Positions 17,750-28,008 are shown, numbered from the stretch's first letter. The stretch is DNA of 64,000 nt from Snuella sedimenti (GCF_016428595.1 NZ_JAELVQ010000001.1:310001-374000), one strand, 5' to 3'. Notes: a model not told the origin generated them from the sequence alone. Translations and numbers: made by a program.

Positions 17750-19504
17750 ATGTACAGAAGTCATAATTGTGGTGAATTAACCATTGCAAATATAAATGAA
17801 GAAGTAACCCTGGCTGGTTGGGTTCAGAAATCCCGTGACAAAGGATTTATTGTTTGGATAGATTTACGAGACCGTTACGGTATCACGCAATTGGTTTTTG
17901 ATGAAGAACGCACATCAAAAGAGATGATGGCACAAGCTCAAAACCTTGGCCGTGAATTTGTTATCCAAGTTAAAGGAAACGTTATTGAGCGTGCTTCTAA
18001 AAACCCTAATATTCCAACTGGAGATATCGAAATATTGGTTACTGAACTAAAAATTCTAAATGACGCCTTACTACCGCCATTTACTATTGAAGACAAGACT
18101 GATGGTGGTGAAGAACTACGAATGAAATATCGCTATTTGGATATTCGTCGTAATCCGGTAAAAAACAATCTCATATTCCGTCATAAAGTAACGCAGGAAG
18201 TTCGCAATTACTTATCTAATGAAGGGTTTATTGAAATCGAAACCCCATATTTGATTAAATCGACTCCAGAAGGGGCTCGGGATTTTGTAGTGCCAAGTCG
18301 AATGAACGAAGGTCAGTTTTATGCCCTGCCTCAATCGCCACAAACTTTTAAGCAATTGCTTATGGTGGGCGGTATGGATAAGTACTTCCAGATCGTAAAA
18401 TGTTTTAGGGATGAAGACTTGCGTGCCGACAGACAACCAGAGTTTACGCAAATAGACTGTGAAATGGCATTTATAGAACAAGAAGATATTCTAAATGCTT
18501 TTGAAGGCTTAACACGTCACTTACTAAAAGAGATTAACGGTGTTGAAGTTGATAAATTCCCACGTCTACTTTATGATGATGCTATGCGTTTGTATGGAAA
18601 CGATAAACCAGACATTCGATTTGGTATGGCATTTGGCGAATTAAACGACGTTGCCCAACATAAAGATTTTGGTGTTTTTAACAATGCAGAACTGGTTGTT
18701 GGTATTGCCGTTCCGGGAGGCAACAGTTACACCAGGAAAGAAATTGACAAACTTATCGATTGGGTTAAGCGTCCGCAAATAGGTGCTTTAGGCATGGTTT
18801 ACTGCCGCTGTAATGATGATGGCAGTTACAAATCTTCTGTAGATAAATTTTACGATCAGGACGATCTTGCTAAATGGGCCGAAGTTACTGGTGCTAAAGC
18901 GGGTGATCTTATTTGTGTCCTATCAGGAGACACGAACAAGGTTAGGACTCAATTAAGTGCCTTGCGTATGGAATTGGCCGAACGTTTGGGGCTTAGAAAA
19001 CCTAATGAATTTGCACCTTTATGGGTTATGGACTTTCCGTTATTGGAATGGGATGAAGAAACAGAACGCTACCACGCCATGCACCACCCATTTACATCAC
19101 CCAAACCAGGACAGTTGGAGTTATTAAAAACAGATCCAGGAGCTGTTAAAGCAAATGCTTACGATCTGGTTTTAAATGGTAATGAAATTGGAGGCGGATC
19201 GATTCGTATTCACGATAAAAAAACCCAGTCGCTTATGTTCGACTATTTAGGCTTTTCGCCCGAAGAAGCAAAAGCCCAGTTTGGCTTTTTAATGGACGCC
19301 TTTCAATACGGGGCACCTCCGCATGGTGGTATCGCTTTTGGATTGGATAGATTGGTTGCTATTCTTGGAGGTCAGGAAACCATACGGGACTTTATTGCCT
19401 TCCCAAAAAACAATGCTGGACGGGATGTTATGATAGATGCACCTGCACCAATTGACAATGACCAGCTGAAAGAACTTAGTTTAAAGCTTAATTTAAAACC
19501 TTAA
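17750..19504 (+). CDS. aspS: aspartate--tRNA ligase
   Basis: This is a 584-residue class II aminoacyl-tRNA synthetase of the bacterial AspRS type. An N-terminal anticodon-binding OB fold ([21 protein letters not shown]) precedes the catalytic core. Motif 2 is [18 protein letters not shown], followed by the large bacterial GAD insertion (about residues 290-410). Motif 3 is [15 protein letters not shown] near residue 525. It charges tRNA-Asp with aspartate in the cytoplasm. It is a single-gene unit with its own promoter box and a clear terminator. Confidence 0.97.
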   Translation: MYRSHNCGELTIANINEEVTLAGWVQKSRDKGFIVWIDLRDRYGITQLVFDEERTSKEMMAQAQNLGREFVIQVKGNVIERASKNPNIPTGDIEILVTELKILNDALLPPFTIEDKTDGGEELRMKYRYLDIRRNPVKNNLIFRHKVTQEVRNYLSNEGFIEIETPYLIKSTPEGARDFVVPSRMNEGQFYALPQSPQTFKQLLMVGGMDKYFQIVKCFRDEDLRADRQPEFTQIDCEMAFIEQEDILNAFEGLTRHLLKEINGVEVDKFPRLLYDDAMRLYGNDKPDIRFGMAFGELNDVAQHKDFGVFNNAELVVGIAVPGGNSYTRKEIDKLIDWVKRPQIGALGMVYCRCNDDGSYKSSVDKFYDQDDLAKWAEVTGAKAGDLICVLSGDTNKVRTQLSALRMELAERLGLRKPNEFAPLWVMDFPLLEWDEETERYHAMHHPFTSPKPGQLELLKTDPGAVKANAYDLVLNGNEIGGGSIRIHDKKTQSLMFDYLGFSPEEAKAQFGFLMDAFQYGAPPHGGIAFGLDRLVAILGGQETIRDFIAFPKNNAGRDVMIDAPAPIDNDQLKELSLKLNLKP

Positions 19505-19509
19505 ACTTA

Positions 19510-19543
19510 AAAACCTGTTCCAATTTAAAGAACAGGTTTTTTA
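19510..19543 (+). terminator. aspS terminator
   Basis: AAAACCTGTTC and GAACAGGTTTT form an 11-bp stem with a 9-base loop followed by TTTAAT, six bases after the aspS stop codon. This is a standard intrinsic terminator. Confidence 0.88.
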
Positions 19544-19625
19544 ATAATATAATGTCCGTAAACAGACCTTTGATTAAAAATAACGTTTAGCATTACTTTC
19601 GTAGAATATTTAGTAATTTTATAAT

Positions 19626-21413
19626 ATGCCTTCTAACTCCAAGAGCCTATTACGTAAATTTTTAATCTGGAAATACAAACATATTCCAGAACAGAATTTT
19701 ATTTACATTTTAAGTATTCTAGTGGGTTTTTTAGCTGGTCTGGGAACTGTTTCCTTAAAGAACTTAACACACTATATTCAGTTACTTTTTGAACTTAACT
19801 TTTTCAAAAACTATCAAAATTCGCTTTACTTTATATTTCCTATAATTGGGCTGCTATTAGTTTATATTATAAAGCAAACCTGGTTAAAAAAGCATATCGG
19901 CCACGGCATTTCATCTACATTGCACGCCATTTCCAAACTTAATGGCATCATTCCGCGATACAACCTCTATGCCTCACTAATCACGGCGCCACTAACAGTA
20001 GGTTTTGGTGGTTCGGTTGGATTGCAAGGCCCCGCTGTAAGCGTTGGTGCCGCCTTGGGATCGAACGCAGCAAGACTGTTTCATATGAATACTAAAACAC
20101 GTATGCTACTTATTGGATGTGCTGCTGCCGGAGCAATGGCCTCCATGTTTAAGGCTCCTATTGCTGCTATCGTTTTTGCTATTGAGATATTTAGTCTAGA
20201 TATTGCTTTCACATCCTTAGTACCACTTTTATTGGCCTCTGTCTCTGCCGTGGTTACCTCTTACTTTTTCTTAGGTACAGACATCCTTTTGCGGTTTGAA
20301 TTGATTGATAAATTCCAAATTAACGATATCCCCTTCTACATTGTTTTAGGACTTGTAACCGGACTTACATCGGTTTATTTTTCAAAAGTATTCTTTGGAA
20401 TTACAAACTTTTTCAAACAGTTTGAAAGCAGGGCCAAACGCTTGTTGATTGGAGGTTTGGCAATAGGCACTATGCTTTATTTTATTCCGCCTTTATACGG
20501 TGAAGGTTATGGTATTATGAACAATCTTTTAAAAGGCGATCATTTATCGGCTATTGGTACAACACCCTTTAATTTAGACCTATCCAATATATGGCTTGTA
20601 ATTGGCCTCTTATTAGGCATTACTGCCTTTAAAGCCATTGCCATGACAACCACTTTTGGGGCTGGTGGTGTAGGCGGTGTATTTATCCCAACTCTTGTTA
20701 TGGGCAGTGCTTTAGGAAATGCTTTTTCTAAAATAATTAATAATATTGGGTTTCATTTTAATGTATCTGAATCGAATTTCACCTTAATAGGAATGACTGG
20801 TTTAATGGCAGGGGTGTTACATGCTCCCTTAACAGCCATATTCCTTATAGCTGAAATTACAGGAGGCTACGAACTGTTTGTTCCCTTAATGATTGTTTCG
20901 GCTATTTCCTTTGCTATCACCAAATACTTTATTTCCCATTCCATTTACACTCTAAAACTAGCTGAGCGCGGTGAACTCATGACCCATGATAAAGACCAAA
21001 ACGTATTAATGGTCTTGGATATTGACAAGGTTATTGAAACTAATTTTATCATCTTATCACCTGACATGAAATTGGGGGACATCTTAAAAAAAGCGGTTGC
21101 AAAATCGTCCAGAAATCATTTCCCCGTTGTAAATGAAGACAATGAGTTTCTTGGCGTTATAAGATTAGATGATATAAGGCATATTATGTTTAATTCCGAT
21201 CTATACGATAAGGTAAACGCTTCAAGCCTTATGCAAGCAGACACTAATATAATTGATTACGACAAAGATTCCATGAATACTATTATGGATAAATTTAAAA
21301 CTAGTGGCGCTTGGAACATCCCTGTTATTAAAGGAGGCAAATACTACGGCTATATTTCAAAATCCAAACTCTTAACAGCATATAGGCGACAATTGATTAA
21401 CTTTACCAAATAA
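19626..21413 (+). CDS. ClC-family chloride channel/transporter with C-terminal CBS pair
   Basis: This 595-residue protein has a ClC membrane domain of about 440 residues followed by two CBS domains (about residues 455-590). Selectivity-filter motifs are GHGIS near residue 92, GSVGLQGPAV at 129-138 and GGVGGVFIPTL near 350. In ClC antiporters the middle motif is GxEGP, where Glu is the gating and proton-coupling residue. Here Gln134 takes its place. Replacement by Gln in the E. coli protein uncouples chloride from protons, so this one may act as a passive channel. The following 78-residue gene is close enough to be co-transcribed. Confidence 0.92.
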   Translation: MPSNSKSLLRKFLIWKYKHIPEQNFIYILSILVGFLAGLGTVSLKNLTHYIQLLFELNFFKNYQNSLYFIFPIIGLLLVYIIKQTWLKKHIGHGISSTLHAISKLNGIIPRYNLYASLITAPLTVGFGGSVGLQGPAVSVGAALGSNAARLFHMNTKTRMLLIGCAAAGAMASMFKAPIAAIVFAIEIFSLDIAFTSLVPLLLASVSAVVTSYFFLGTDILLRFELIDKFQINDIPFYIVLGLVTGLTSVYFSKVFFGITNFFKQFESRAKRLLIGGLAIGTMLYFIPPLYGEGYGIMNNLLKGDHLSAIGTTPFNLDLSNIWLVIGLLLGITAFKAIAMTTTFGAGGVGGVFIPTLVMGSALGNAFSKIINNIGFHFNVSESNFTLIGMTGLMAGVLHAPLTAIFLIAEITGGYELFVPLMIVSAISFAITKYFISHSIYTLKLAERGELMTHDKDQNVLMVLDIDKVIETNFIILSPDMKLGDILKKAVAKSSRNHFPVVNEDNEFLGVIRLDDIRHIMFNSDLYDKVNASSLMQADTNIIDYDKDSMNTIMDKFKTSGAWNIPVIKGGKYYGYISKSKLLTAYRRQLINFTK

Positions 21414-21427
21414 TAGTTATAACAAGC

Positions 21428-21664
21428 ATGAAGTATCTTATTGCCATTTTATTTATCCTTTCACTGGGGAGCATTGTTACAGGTTATATTCTGGATTCCG
21501 AATACTCCCAAAAGTTAATCGGGTTTGGTGTTTTGGGGCTTTTTATTGTAGTCTTCCCTTTGTTCGCTTATTACCGTTGGAAAGACAAAGACCTAAAAGA
21601 CTATATGCTCACTAAAGAGAATCTGGACAAAATGCGAGAAGACCAACACGAGAAAAAATATTAA
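21428..21664 (+). CDS. small conserved membrane protein, unknown function
   Basis: This 78-residue protein has two predicted membrane helices (about residues 3-20 and 30-50) and a charged C-terminal tail. It starts 14 bases after the ClC gene and runs in the same direction, so the two are probably one transcript. Its stop codon overlaps the stop of the converging lipoprotein gene. No family name is recognised; size and topology resemble small proteins seen in other flavobacteria. Confidence 0.68.
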   Translation: MKYLIAILFILSLGSIVTGYILDSEYSQKLIGFGVLGLFIVVFPLFAYYRWKDKDLKDYMLTKENLDKMREDQHEKKY

Positions 21665-22254
21665 TCCTTAATACATCTGCAATTTTGCATAATATTGGAA
21701 CTAGATATTCCTTCAGTACTTACCGATGTATCAGGAACAAATGTAATGGTCTTGAACGAGTTGGGGAGTCCGCCGTCTGTTGATGTATAATAATGTCCCT
21801 CTATTCCTATATCCTTAAAGTCTGCAAAATACCAGCCCCCTGCTAATAAGTTAAATCCAACTGGTTCACCTTGTTGCATAGCAAACGGCTTAAAAAACAC
21901 ATGAGCCGCATTGATACCTCCCAAATAATCTATGAGTGTTTCCCACTCTTCTTTAGACGGCAAATGCCAACCATCGGGGCAAGCCGTTTGAGCTACATCA
22001 CCGTTATACAAACGGCCATATATAAAGCAGTTATCGCTGTTACCATCATAACACGTACTTGAATTATCGGCTGTATCGTAATTTAGGTTTTCAGCGAACC
22101 AAGTTTGATCACCTATACTTACTATATCATAAACCTGTTCGTCCCTAGGATCCATAAATTGATTTTTTGATACACCATCATCAGCATCGTCTTTAGAACA
22201 CGATACAAGATTAAACAATAAAACAAACAAGGCTAAAAGGTTAAAGCACTTCAT
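21661..22254 (-). CDS. FISUMP-domain lipoprotein
   Basis: This 197-residue secreted lipoprotein has its signal ending LVSCSK (Cys19). The rest is one copy of the Fibrobacter major paralogous (FISUMP) domain. Diagnostic pieces are YDIVSIGDQTWFAENLNY, YNGDVAQTACPDGWHLPSKEEW and a Cys-containing C-terminus. FISUMP domains occur in surface proteins of Bacteroidota and Fibrobacter and have no settled biochemical role. It converges with the small membrane gene, the two stops overlapping by four bases. Confidence 0.85.
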   Translation of the reverse strand: MKCFNLLALFVLLFNLVSCSKDDADDGVSKNQFMDPRDEQVYDIVSIGDQTWFAENLNYDTADNSSTCYDGNSDNCFIYGRLYNGDVAQTACPDGWHLPSKEEWETLIDYLGGINAAHVFFKPFAMQQGEPVGFNLLAGGWYFADFKDIGIEGHYYTSTDGGLPNSFKTITFVPDTSVSTEGISSSNIMQNCRCIKD

Positions 22255-22349
22255 AAAAATAGATTTTTGGGCTTAAATACCATCAAATATATTGATAAAG
22301 CACTTAATAACAAAATATTACAAAGACACCAATAAACTCTATACCATAT

Positions 22350-22799
22350 CTAATTTAAGTTACGCTTTTCAATAAAAAAACGCTTCAATAGCTTTGAAGC
22401 CTCATCGGCCATTATCCCTCCTTTTACAATTGTTTTAGGATGTAATTTTGTATTTAAATGGATGCATCCACGTTCCTTATCCCTTGCGCCATATACAATT
22501 TTAGCTATTTGACTCCAATACAAGGCTCCCGCACACATTTGGCAAGGCTCTAAGGTTACATACATCGTGCAATTTTGAAGGTACTTACCACCCAAAAAAT
22601 TAGCTGCGGCTGTTATGGCCTGCATTTCGGCATGGGCAGTTACATCATTTAGGGTCTCTGTTAAGTTATGCCCTCGGGCAATTATCTTATTATCAACAAC
22701 AATAACAACACCTACAGGGATTTCACCTTTTTCATAAGCCACCTCAGCTTCCTGAAGTGCTTTCTTCATAAAATACGTATCGTCAAATGGTTCTAGCAT
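22350..22799 (-). CDS. tadA: tRNA-specific adenosine deaminase TadA
   Basis: This 149-residue zinc-dependent deaminase has the active-site motif HAEMQAI (zinc His and catalytic Glu) and TLEPCQMCAGAL (two zinc cysteines). The YWSQIAKIVYGARDKERG segment is typical of TadA rather than of cytidine deaminases. TadA converts the wobble adenosine of tRNA-Arg(ACG) to inosine. The gene diverges from dxs across a 63-base gap that holds a perfect palindrome and two -7 boxes. Confidence 0.93.
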   Translation of the reverse strand: MLEPFDDTYFMKKALQEAEVAYEKGEIPVGVVIVVDNKIIARGHNLTETLNDVTAHAEMQAITAAANFLGGKYLQNCTMYVTLEPCQMCAGALYWSQIAKIVYGARDKERGCIHLNTKLHPKTIVKGGIMADEASKLLKRFFIEKRNLN

Positions 22800-22804
22800 A
22801 GTAG

Positions 22805-22855
22805 CAAAAATACAATTTCAAATGATACGTGTATCATTTTCAAATATTACATTTG
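22805..22855. promoter_or_regulatory. divergent tadA/dxs promoter region with 18-bp palindrome
   Basis: AATGATACGTGTATCATT (22821-22838) is a perfect 18-bp palindrome. On its left CAAAAATA (22805-22812) is a minus-strand TATTTTTG box six bases from the tadA ATG. On its right TACATTTG (22848-22855) is a plus-strand box eight bases from the dxs ATG. Both transcripts would be nearly or fully leaderless. The palindrome sits about where an upstream-bound regulator would act on either promoter. I do not know the protein. Confidence 0.72.
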
Positions 22856-22862
22856 CAAACAT

Positions 22863-24629
22863 ATGAGTACTATTTTAAATAACATAAACGCACCCCGCGA
22901 TCTTCGGCTTTTAAACCCAGAAGATCTACCTCAACTAGCTAAAGAGTTACGAGAATTCATTATTAATGTTGTAGCTACTAAGGAAGGGCATTTAGGAGCT
23001 AGTTTGGGTGTTATAGAATTAACGATAGCGCTTCATTATGTTTTTAACACACCACATGACGAACTAATATGGGATGTTGGCCACCAAGCTTATGGACACA
23101 AAATACTTACTGGAAGGAAATCTGTATTTCATACGAACAGGCAAATAGGAGGTATTAGTGGTTTTCCCAAGCGTAGCGAGAGTATTTACGATGCTTTTGG
23201 TGTAGGACATGCATCTACCTCAGTTTCGGCTGCTTTGGGTATGGCCATAGCCTCACAACTTAATGGAGATACCGACAAACATCATATTGCTGTTATAGGC
23301 GATGCTTCCATTGCAGGAGGCATGGCCTTTGAAGGACTCAACCATGCTGGCGTTACCGATGCTAATTTACTTGTTATCCTTAATGACAATGCTATTGGTA
23401 TTGATCCTAGTGTAGGTGCTTTAAAACAGTATTTGACCAATGTTAAAAAAGGCACTCAAAAACGTGAAAATATTTTTGAGGCTTTAAACTTTAATTACAC
23501 GGGACCTATTGATGGTCATGATCTCAATACCATTATACAGGAACTGGAACGGCTTAAAAGTGTAAAAGGGCCTAAATTTTTACACATTATTACCACCAAG
23601 GGCAAAGGACTAAAACAGGCTGAAGAAGACCAGGTACGTTATCATGCTCCCGGAAAATTTGATGCTGTAACAGGTGAGCTCATATCAAAACCAAACGTAA
23701 AACAGCCCCCTAAATACCAAGATGTTTTTGGGCATACTATTGTAGAATTAGCTACTCAGAACAAAAATATTGTTGGTATTACCCCTGCCATGCCTACAGG
23801 AAGCTCTTTAAAATATATGATGGCTAAAATGCCAGATCGTGCATTCGATGTGGGGATTGCTGAACAACATGCCGTAACACTTGCTTCTGGTATGGCAACG
23901 CAAGGCATTATTCCTTTTTGTAACATTTATTCAACGTTCTTACAACGGGCTTACGACCAAATAATTCACGATGTAGCTTTGCAAAACTTACCAGTGATTT
24001 TTTGTCTGGATCGTGCCGGATTGGTGGGTACCGATGGTGCCACACACCATGGTGTTTACGACTTAAGTTATTTAAGATGTATTCCCAACCTTATCATTTT
24101 TGCGCCTAGAAATGAAATTGAATTGCGAAATATAATGTATACCGCCCAACTTGGCTTGCAAAACCCTATTGCCATTCGCTATCCCAGAGGTCGGGGCGTT
24201 ACTACCGATTGGCAACAACCGTTTTCAAAAATAGACATTGGAACAGGGGTACAACTCAAGGAAGGAAATGAAGTAGCTGTTTTAAGTATTGGGAACATGT
24301 CCAAAAACATGAGTGAAGCCATCAAAAATTCTAATGCCCCAAATGCTATTGCACATTATGACATGCGCTTTATTAGGCCTTTAGACGAGAATTTACTACA
24401 TGGTATTCTAAAAACGTACAATCTGATTATTACTATAGAAGACAACACAATTAAAGGTGGCTTTGGCAGTGCTGTTCTTGAGTTTGCTGCTAAACATAAT
24501 TACAAAACACCAATAAATTTATTAGGGATTCCCGACACGTTTATTGAACACGGTGGCACATTAGCTTTACAGCAATCTATAGGCCTAGACACTGAAAGCC
24601 TAACCCGTTATATTAATACATTGATCTAA
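22863..24629 (+). CDS. dxs: 1-deoxy-D-xylulose-5-phosphate synthase
   Basis: This 588-residue thiamine-diphosphate enzyme joins pyruvate and glyceraldehyde 3-phosphate in the first step of the MEP isoprenoid pathway. Evidence is DVGHQAYGHKILTGR near residue 70, the thiamine motif GDASIAGGMAFEGLNHAG with NDN after it, DVGIAEQHAVTLASGMA in the pyrimidine domain and a C-terminal transketolase domain. The thiamine motif reads GDA where most Dxs proteins have GDG. The protein is about 30-40 residues shorter than the E. coli enzyme. The ATG lies eight bases from a -7 box. Confidence 0.95.
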   Translation: MSTILNNINAPRDLRLLNPEDLPQLAKELREFIINVVATKEGHLGASLGVIELTIALHYVFNTPHDELIWDVGHQAYGHKILTGRKSVFHTNRQIGGISGFPKRSESIYDAFGVGHASTSVSAALGMAIASQLNGDTDKHHIAVIGDASIAGGMAFEGLNHAGVTDANLLVILNDNAIGIDPSVGALKQYLTNVKKGTQKRENIFEALNFNYTGPIDGHDLNTIIQELERLKSVKGPKFLHIITTKGKGLKQAEEDQVRYHAPGKFDAVTGELISKPNVKQPPKYQDVFGHTIVELATQNKNIVGITPAMPTGSSLKYMMAKMPDRAFDVGIAEQHAVTLASGMATQGIIPFCNIYSTFLQRAYDQIIHDVALQNLPVIFCLDRAGLVGTDGATHHGVYDLSYLRCIPNLIIFAPRNEIELRNIMYTAQLGLQNPIAIRYPRGRGVTTDWQQPFSKIDIGTGVQLKEGNEVAVLSIGNMSKNMSEAIKNSNAPNAIAHYDMRFIRPLDENLLHGILKTYNLIITIEDNTIKGGFGSAVLEFAAKHNYKTPINLLGIPDTFIEHGGTLALQQSIGLDTESLTRYINTLI

Positions 24630-24758
24630 CTATTTTATTTCTGAATAATCTTGTAACAATTCATCTTCCGAAGACGAACTAGATACTTCACTTATAGCTA
24701 ACAAGCAGGCAAAGGTTACAAAAAAAATGACCAAAGCACTCAATAGGTTCTTTTTCAT
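24630..24758 (-). CDS. small single-pass membrane protein, 42 residues
   Basis: An ATG at 24758 opens a 42-codon frame ending TAG at 24630-24632, directly against the dxs stop. The product has a basic start (MKKN), one hydrophobic helix (ALVIFFVTFACLLA) and an acidic Ser/Glu-rich tail. The arrangement matches the many small membrane proteins of flavobacteria. It lies 91 bases downstream of the T9SS gene on the same strand. No family is recognised and the frame is short, so this remains a candidate. Confidence 0.45.
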   Translation of the reverse strand: MKKNLLSALVIFFVTFACLLAISEVSSSSSEDELLQDYSEIK

Positions 24759-24849
24759 TGTAGTAGATTTATAAACTTGAGGATATAAATCTAAAAAAAA
24801 TACCGACAAAACACAAATTTTACCGTCAAAACAAACGATTTTTCCTAAT

Positions 24850-27800
24850 TTACTCGATGATAATCTTGTGCGTAGACACTAAACCATCAGAAAGAAACTT
24901 AACGAGGTACAAACCACTTGCCACCTTAATTGATATGGTTTCTACAGGGTTTTTAGCAAAATTAACCTTAACACCATGTATTACCCTGCCATTTAAATCA
25001 TAAACAGCCAATTGACCATTAACACCTTGTTTCACCGACACATTAAAAGAGCCATTAGATACCGTAGGGTATATTCTAATTAAATTATCAGCAACTTTTT
25101 TATCTACCGACAAAGTGCTTGCGTCAGCTGTAAACTTACCTGTAAACATCCCGCGACCATAGGTTGTTGCTAAAACCGTATTATCTACAGTTCGTAAATT
25201 AAAACTTGTTACTTTAGCATCTTTCATTCCATTTTGAGCTTGATACCAATTGGGAGATACATCATTAAAATTTGGTGTCGCCCAAACGCCAAGTTCGGTA
25301 CCCAAAATGACTTCATCAGAATTTAAAGGATTCATTAAAATAGCCTTTACAGGAAGATCTGGAAGATCACCTTCCTTATTTAACCAAGTGCTTCCTCCGT
25401 TTAAAGAGTAATACACACTGGCAATACCATAATTGTGAAATGTTACAAAAATCTCGTTGTCGTTAGCCCCTAATTCAACACATGAAATACTACCATAAAA
25501 CGCATCGCCCGTGATTTCCTGCCAACTTACGGATGGCTTGCTGGTTGCATTCGTGATCTTAAATAACTTTCCGTTATCGGTACCCACAAAAAGTGTATTT
25601 GCACTGTAAGGGGACACCTTAAAAGCAGTTGCAGCACCATCGAACATAGCATCCGTAATATCGTCTGCTAGCGCTGTATTGGTTTTTAATTCATACCTAT
25701 TGATCTGATAAACGCCTCCAACAATATCGCTTCCGTCTGCAAAGAGATAATTACTATCACTATCAAGTGCTGCAGGGTTTACAAACTGTCCCGGCGAACC
25801 ATTTTCTATGGTATATCCAGAAGTAGTACCAGTAGCATAATCTCTATAATAATAGTTCCCGTACTGGGAAGAAGTTACCATATACTGATTATCTTCATCA
25901 ATAAACACATAAGTGCCATCTCCTCCTGTTACCTCTCCTGATGATCCAATACCAGGAGACGCGTTATTAATTAAGAGAGACCCATTATCTTGTGAGCCTG
26001 CCAATAACTTTTCCGAACCCACTTCTTGTCCGATAGCTCCATGATAAAACTGAATTGTATTATAATTTTTGTTTCTGGCCGTAATACTAGGGGTTCCCGA
26101 TAATGCCGTAGCGTAATATACGCCACCGTCGTTACCATTAACAGCTTTAGTGGGATCGGAGGGATCAAAAACAAAAGCATGCTGATCTGGATGCACATCA
26201 TTCAACCCTGTACTGGAATAATATTCTGAAATCTGGCTCCAAGAACTACCAGCATCGGATGATCGAAACAAATCTATCCCTCCAACATATAGAATATTAT
26301 CATTGGTTGGATCTACTTCAATAAGTAAATTGTAAAATGCCTGACCATTTGTAAAATCCTCTGCAGGTATATCGGTCTCAACATCTACAGGCAATGTTAA
26401 ACTTGTTTCTGTAGCAAAACCATCATCAGTCATTAAAATCCCTACTGGATTTACATCTGAATTTATCTCAGCTAACACATATAGCTTATCTGCATCGACC
26501 GAAGACATTGCTATTTGTGTCCTTAAGCCATCTGTTAAAGTCTTTTTTAAAGTAAATGAAGTTCCATTGGATGAAGATAAAATTGCACCACCTCCAGCAC
26601 TATAAATATTTGAAGTTGTCGATACCCATACCATTGTATTATCAAAACTCACTTCTATATCATTAGGTTCATAACCAGACCCCCCAGGTGCTAATGGCAA
26701 GGTTATTTTTGACCAACTAGTGCCACTATTTATAGAACGATACAAACCATAATCTTCTACTCCAAACAATGAAATAGGGTTAGCATCTGGATAGAAGGTA
26801 GAACCCGCAGCAACGTAAACTTCGCTTGTTCCCCCGTTGTCTCGAATCTTAATATCATTTATATGATGTATGCCAGGGGTTACGTAACTGGCCGTAACAG
26901 GAGAAGATACCGACGCCATCGTTACATTAACACCACTTCCCAGTTGTGCTATTATAGCCTGCCCTTCTTCTTTGGAAATCATTGCAGAGGGGATCGTAAT
27001 TGTCGCATCTTCACCACCCTGCACAATTGGTGCTCCAGCTACATTGTTTACCATTAAAACCGCAACGGCTCCAGCATCTTGTGCATTCTTAACTTTGACC
27101 GTAAAATTACAGCTCCCACGCTCTATAACAGCAATTTTGTTATTTATTGAAACCCCATTCGTTAGCGCATTACAGCCTTCACTAGGTGCCCCCGATCCAT
27201 CATCTACCAATACCAAATCCCGGGTAACAGATGTTAAAGCCGGTCCAAATGACGCTGGAGCCAACATGTACTCACCTGCAATAGACCCTGGGGAATTTAC
27301 TGTAAGTCGCGCTGATGATTCAAAGGTCGTTTCACCCGTAACCCCTCCAAACACCTTAGACCATGTTGTGCCACCATTAGTAGACTGCCATACCCCGTTA
27401 CCTTGTACATCGCCTTGCACATACGATTCGCCAGTGCCCACATAAAACGTTGTGGTATTATTAGGGTCGTACGTAATGCATGTAATGGATAAATTGTTGG
27501 GAATAGCAACCTCTGTCCAAGCAGAATTAGCATCGGTAATATCATTATTAACCCATAAACCACCACTTACGCCACCAGCAAACACTTTTTTACCATTTGG
27601 ATCGTTTGGGTCGAACATTATGGCTCGCGTTCTTCCCCCAACGTTATCAGGACCGCGTTCTTCCCAATTATTGGTATTCTCTCCTGGCACTTTAGCCAAC
27701 ATTGCCCGTTCTTTTAGTTGCTTTTGAAGTTCAAACACTCTTTTGGGTTCGGGCTTACCTGTAGATGGATCTAGAGTAAGCTCCCATTCTCTTTCAAAAT

Positions 27801-28008
27801 ACTTATTGGGAGGCAACCGCCTGGCCTTTCTTTCTTCTTTTGTTAATTTAAGAGATGTTTTAAACGGACTGTTTCTTAAAAAACGTTCATGCGTTTTTCT
27901 TAGATCTGCAATCCTTTTTTCATTATAATCTGGTTCCTTATTGGTTATATACAAGCCTATAAAGAGCATCATCAAAATGCTAGCGAAAAAGAGTATGCGA
28001 TGTTTCAT
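24850..28008 (-). CDS. very large T9SS-exported repeat protein with PA domain
   Basis: The protein has 1052 residues from the ATG at 28008. The longer frame to 28053 would start at TTG inside repeat element B and is rejected. After the signal-anchor segment come glycosyl-hydrolase BNR/sortilin-type beta-propeller repeats (WQSTNGGTTWSKVFGG, YRSINSGTSWSKI, FRSSDAGSSWSQI). A protease-associated (PA) domain is inserted near residues 250-360. A C-terminal sorting domain (IRIYPTVSNGSFNVS, VYDLNGRVI, GLYLVKFLSDG) directs it through type IX secretion. It is a cell-surface or secreted protein of unknown substrate. Confidence 0.87.
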   Translation of the reverse strand: MKHRILFFASILMMLFIGLYITNKEPDYNEKRIADLRKTHERFLRNSPFKTSLKLTKEERKARRLPPNKYFEREWELTLDPSTGKPEPKRVFELQKQLKERAMLAKVPGENTNNWEERGPDNVGGRTRAIMFDPNDPNGKKVFAGGVSGGLWVNNDITDANSAWTEVAIPNNLSITCITYDPNNTTTFYVGTGESYVQGDVQGNGVWQSTNGGTTWSKVFGGVTGETTFESSARLTVNSPGSIAGEYMLAPASFGPALTSVTRDLVLVDDGSGAPSEGCNALTNGVSINNKIAVIERGSCNFTVKVKNAQDAGAVAVLMVNNVAGAPIVQGGEDATITIPSAMISKEEGQAIIAQLGSGVNVTMASVSSPVTASYVTPGIHHINDIKIRDNGGTSEVYVAAGSTFYPDANPISLFGVEDYGLYRSINSGTSWSKITLPLAPGGSGYEPNDIEVSFDNTMVWVSTTSNIYSAGGGAILSSSNGTSFTLKKTLTDGLRTQIAMSSVDADKLYVLAEINSDVNPVGILMTDDGFATETSLTLPVDVETDIPAEDFTNGQAFYNLLIEVDPTNDNILYVGGIDLFRSSDAGSSWSQISEYYSSTGLNDVHPDQHAFVFDPSDPTKAVNGNDGGVYYATALSGTPSITARNKNYNTIQFYHGAIGQEVGSEKLLAGSQDNGSLLINNASPGIGSSGEVTGGDGTYVFIDEDNQYMVTSSQYGNYYYRDYATGTTSGYTIENGSPGQFVNPAALDSDSNYLFADGSDIVGGVYQINRYELKTNTALADDITDAMFDGAATAFKVSPYSANTLFVGTDNGKLFKITNATSKPSVSWQEITGDAFYGSISCVELGANDNEIFVTFHNYGIASVYYSLNGGSTWLNKEGDLPDLPVKAILMNPLNSDEVILGTELGVWATPNFNDVSPNWYQAQNGMKDAKVTSFNLRTVDNTVLATTYGRGMFTGKFTADASTLSVDKKVADNLIRIYPTVSNGSFNVSVKQGVNGQLAVYDLNGRVIHGVKVNFAKNPVETISIKVASGLYLVKFLSDGLVSTHKIIIE

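Noticed and set aside
26863-27445. Plus-strand frames of 64 and 157 residues inside the T9SS gene
   Set aside because: They lie wholly within a strongly supported minus-strand gene and show low-complexity composition.
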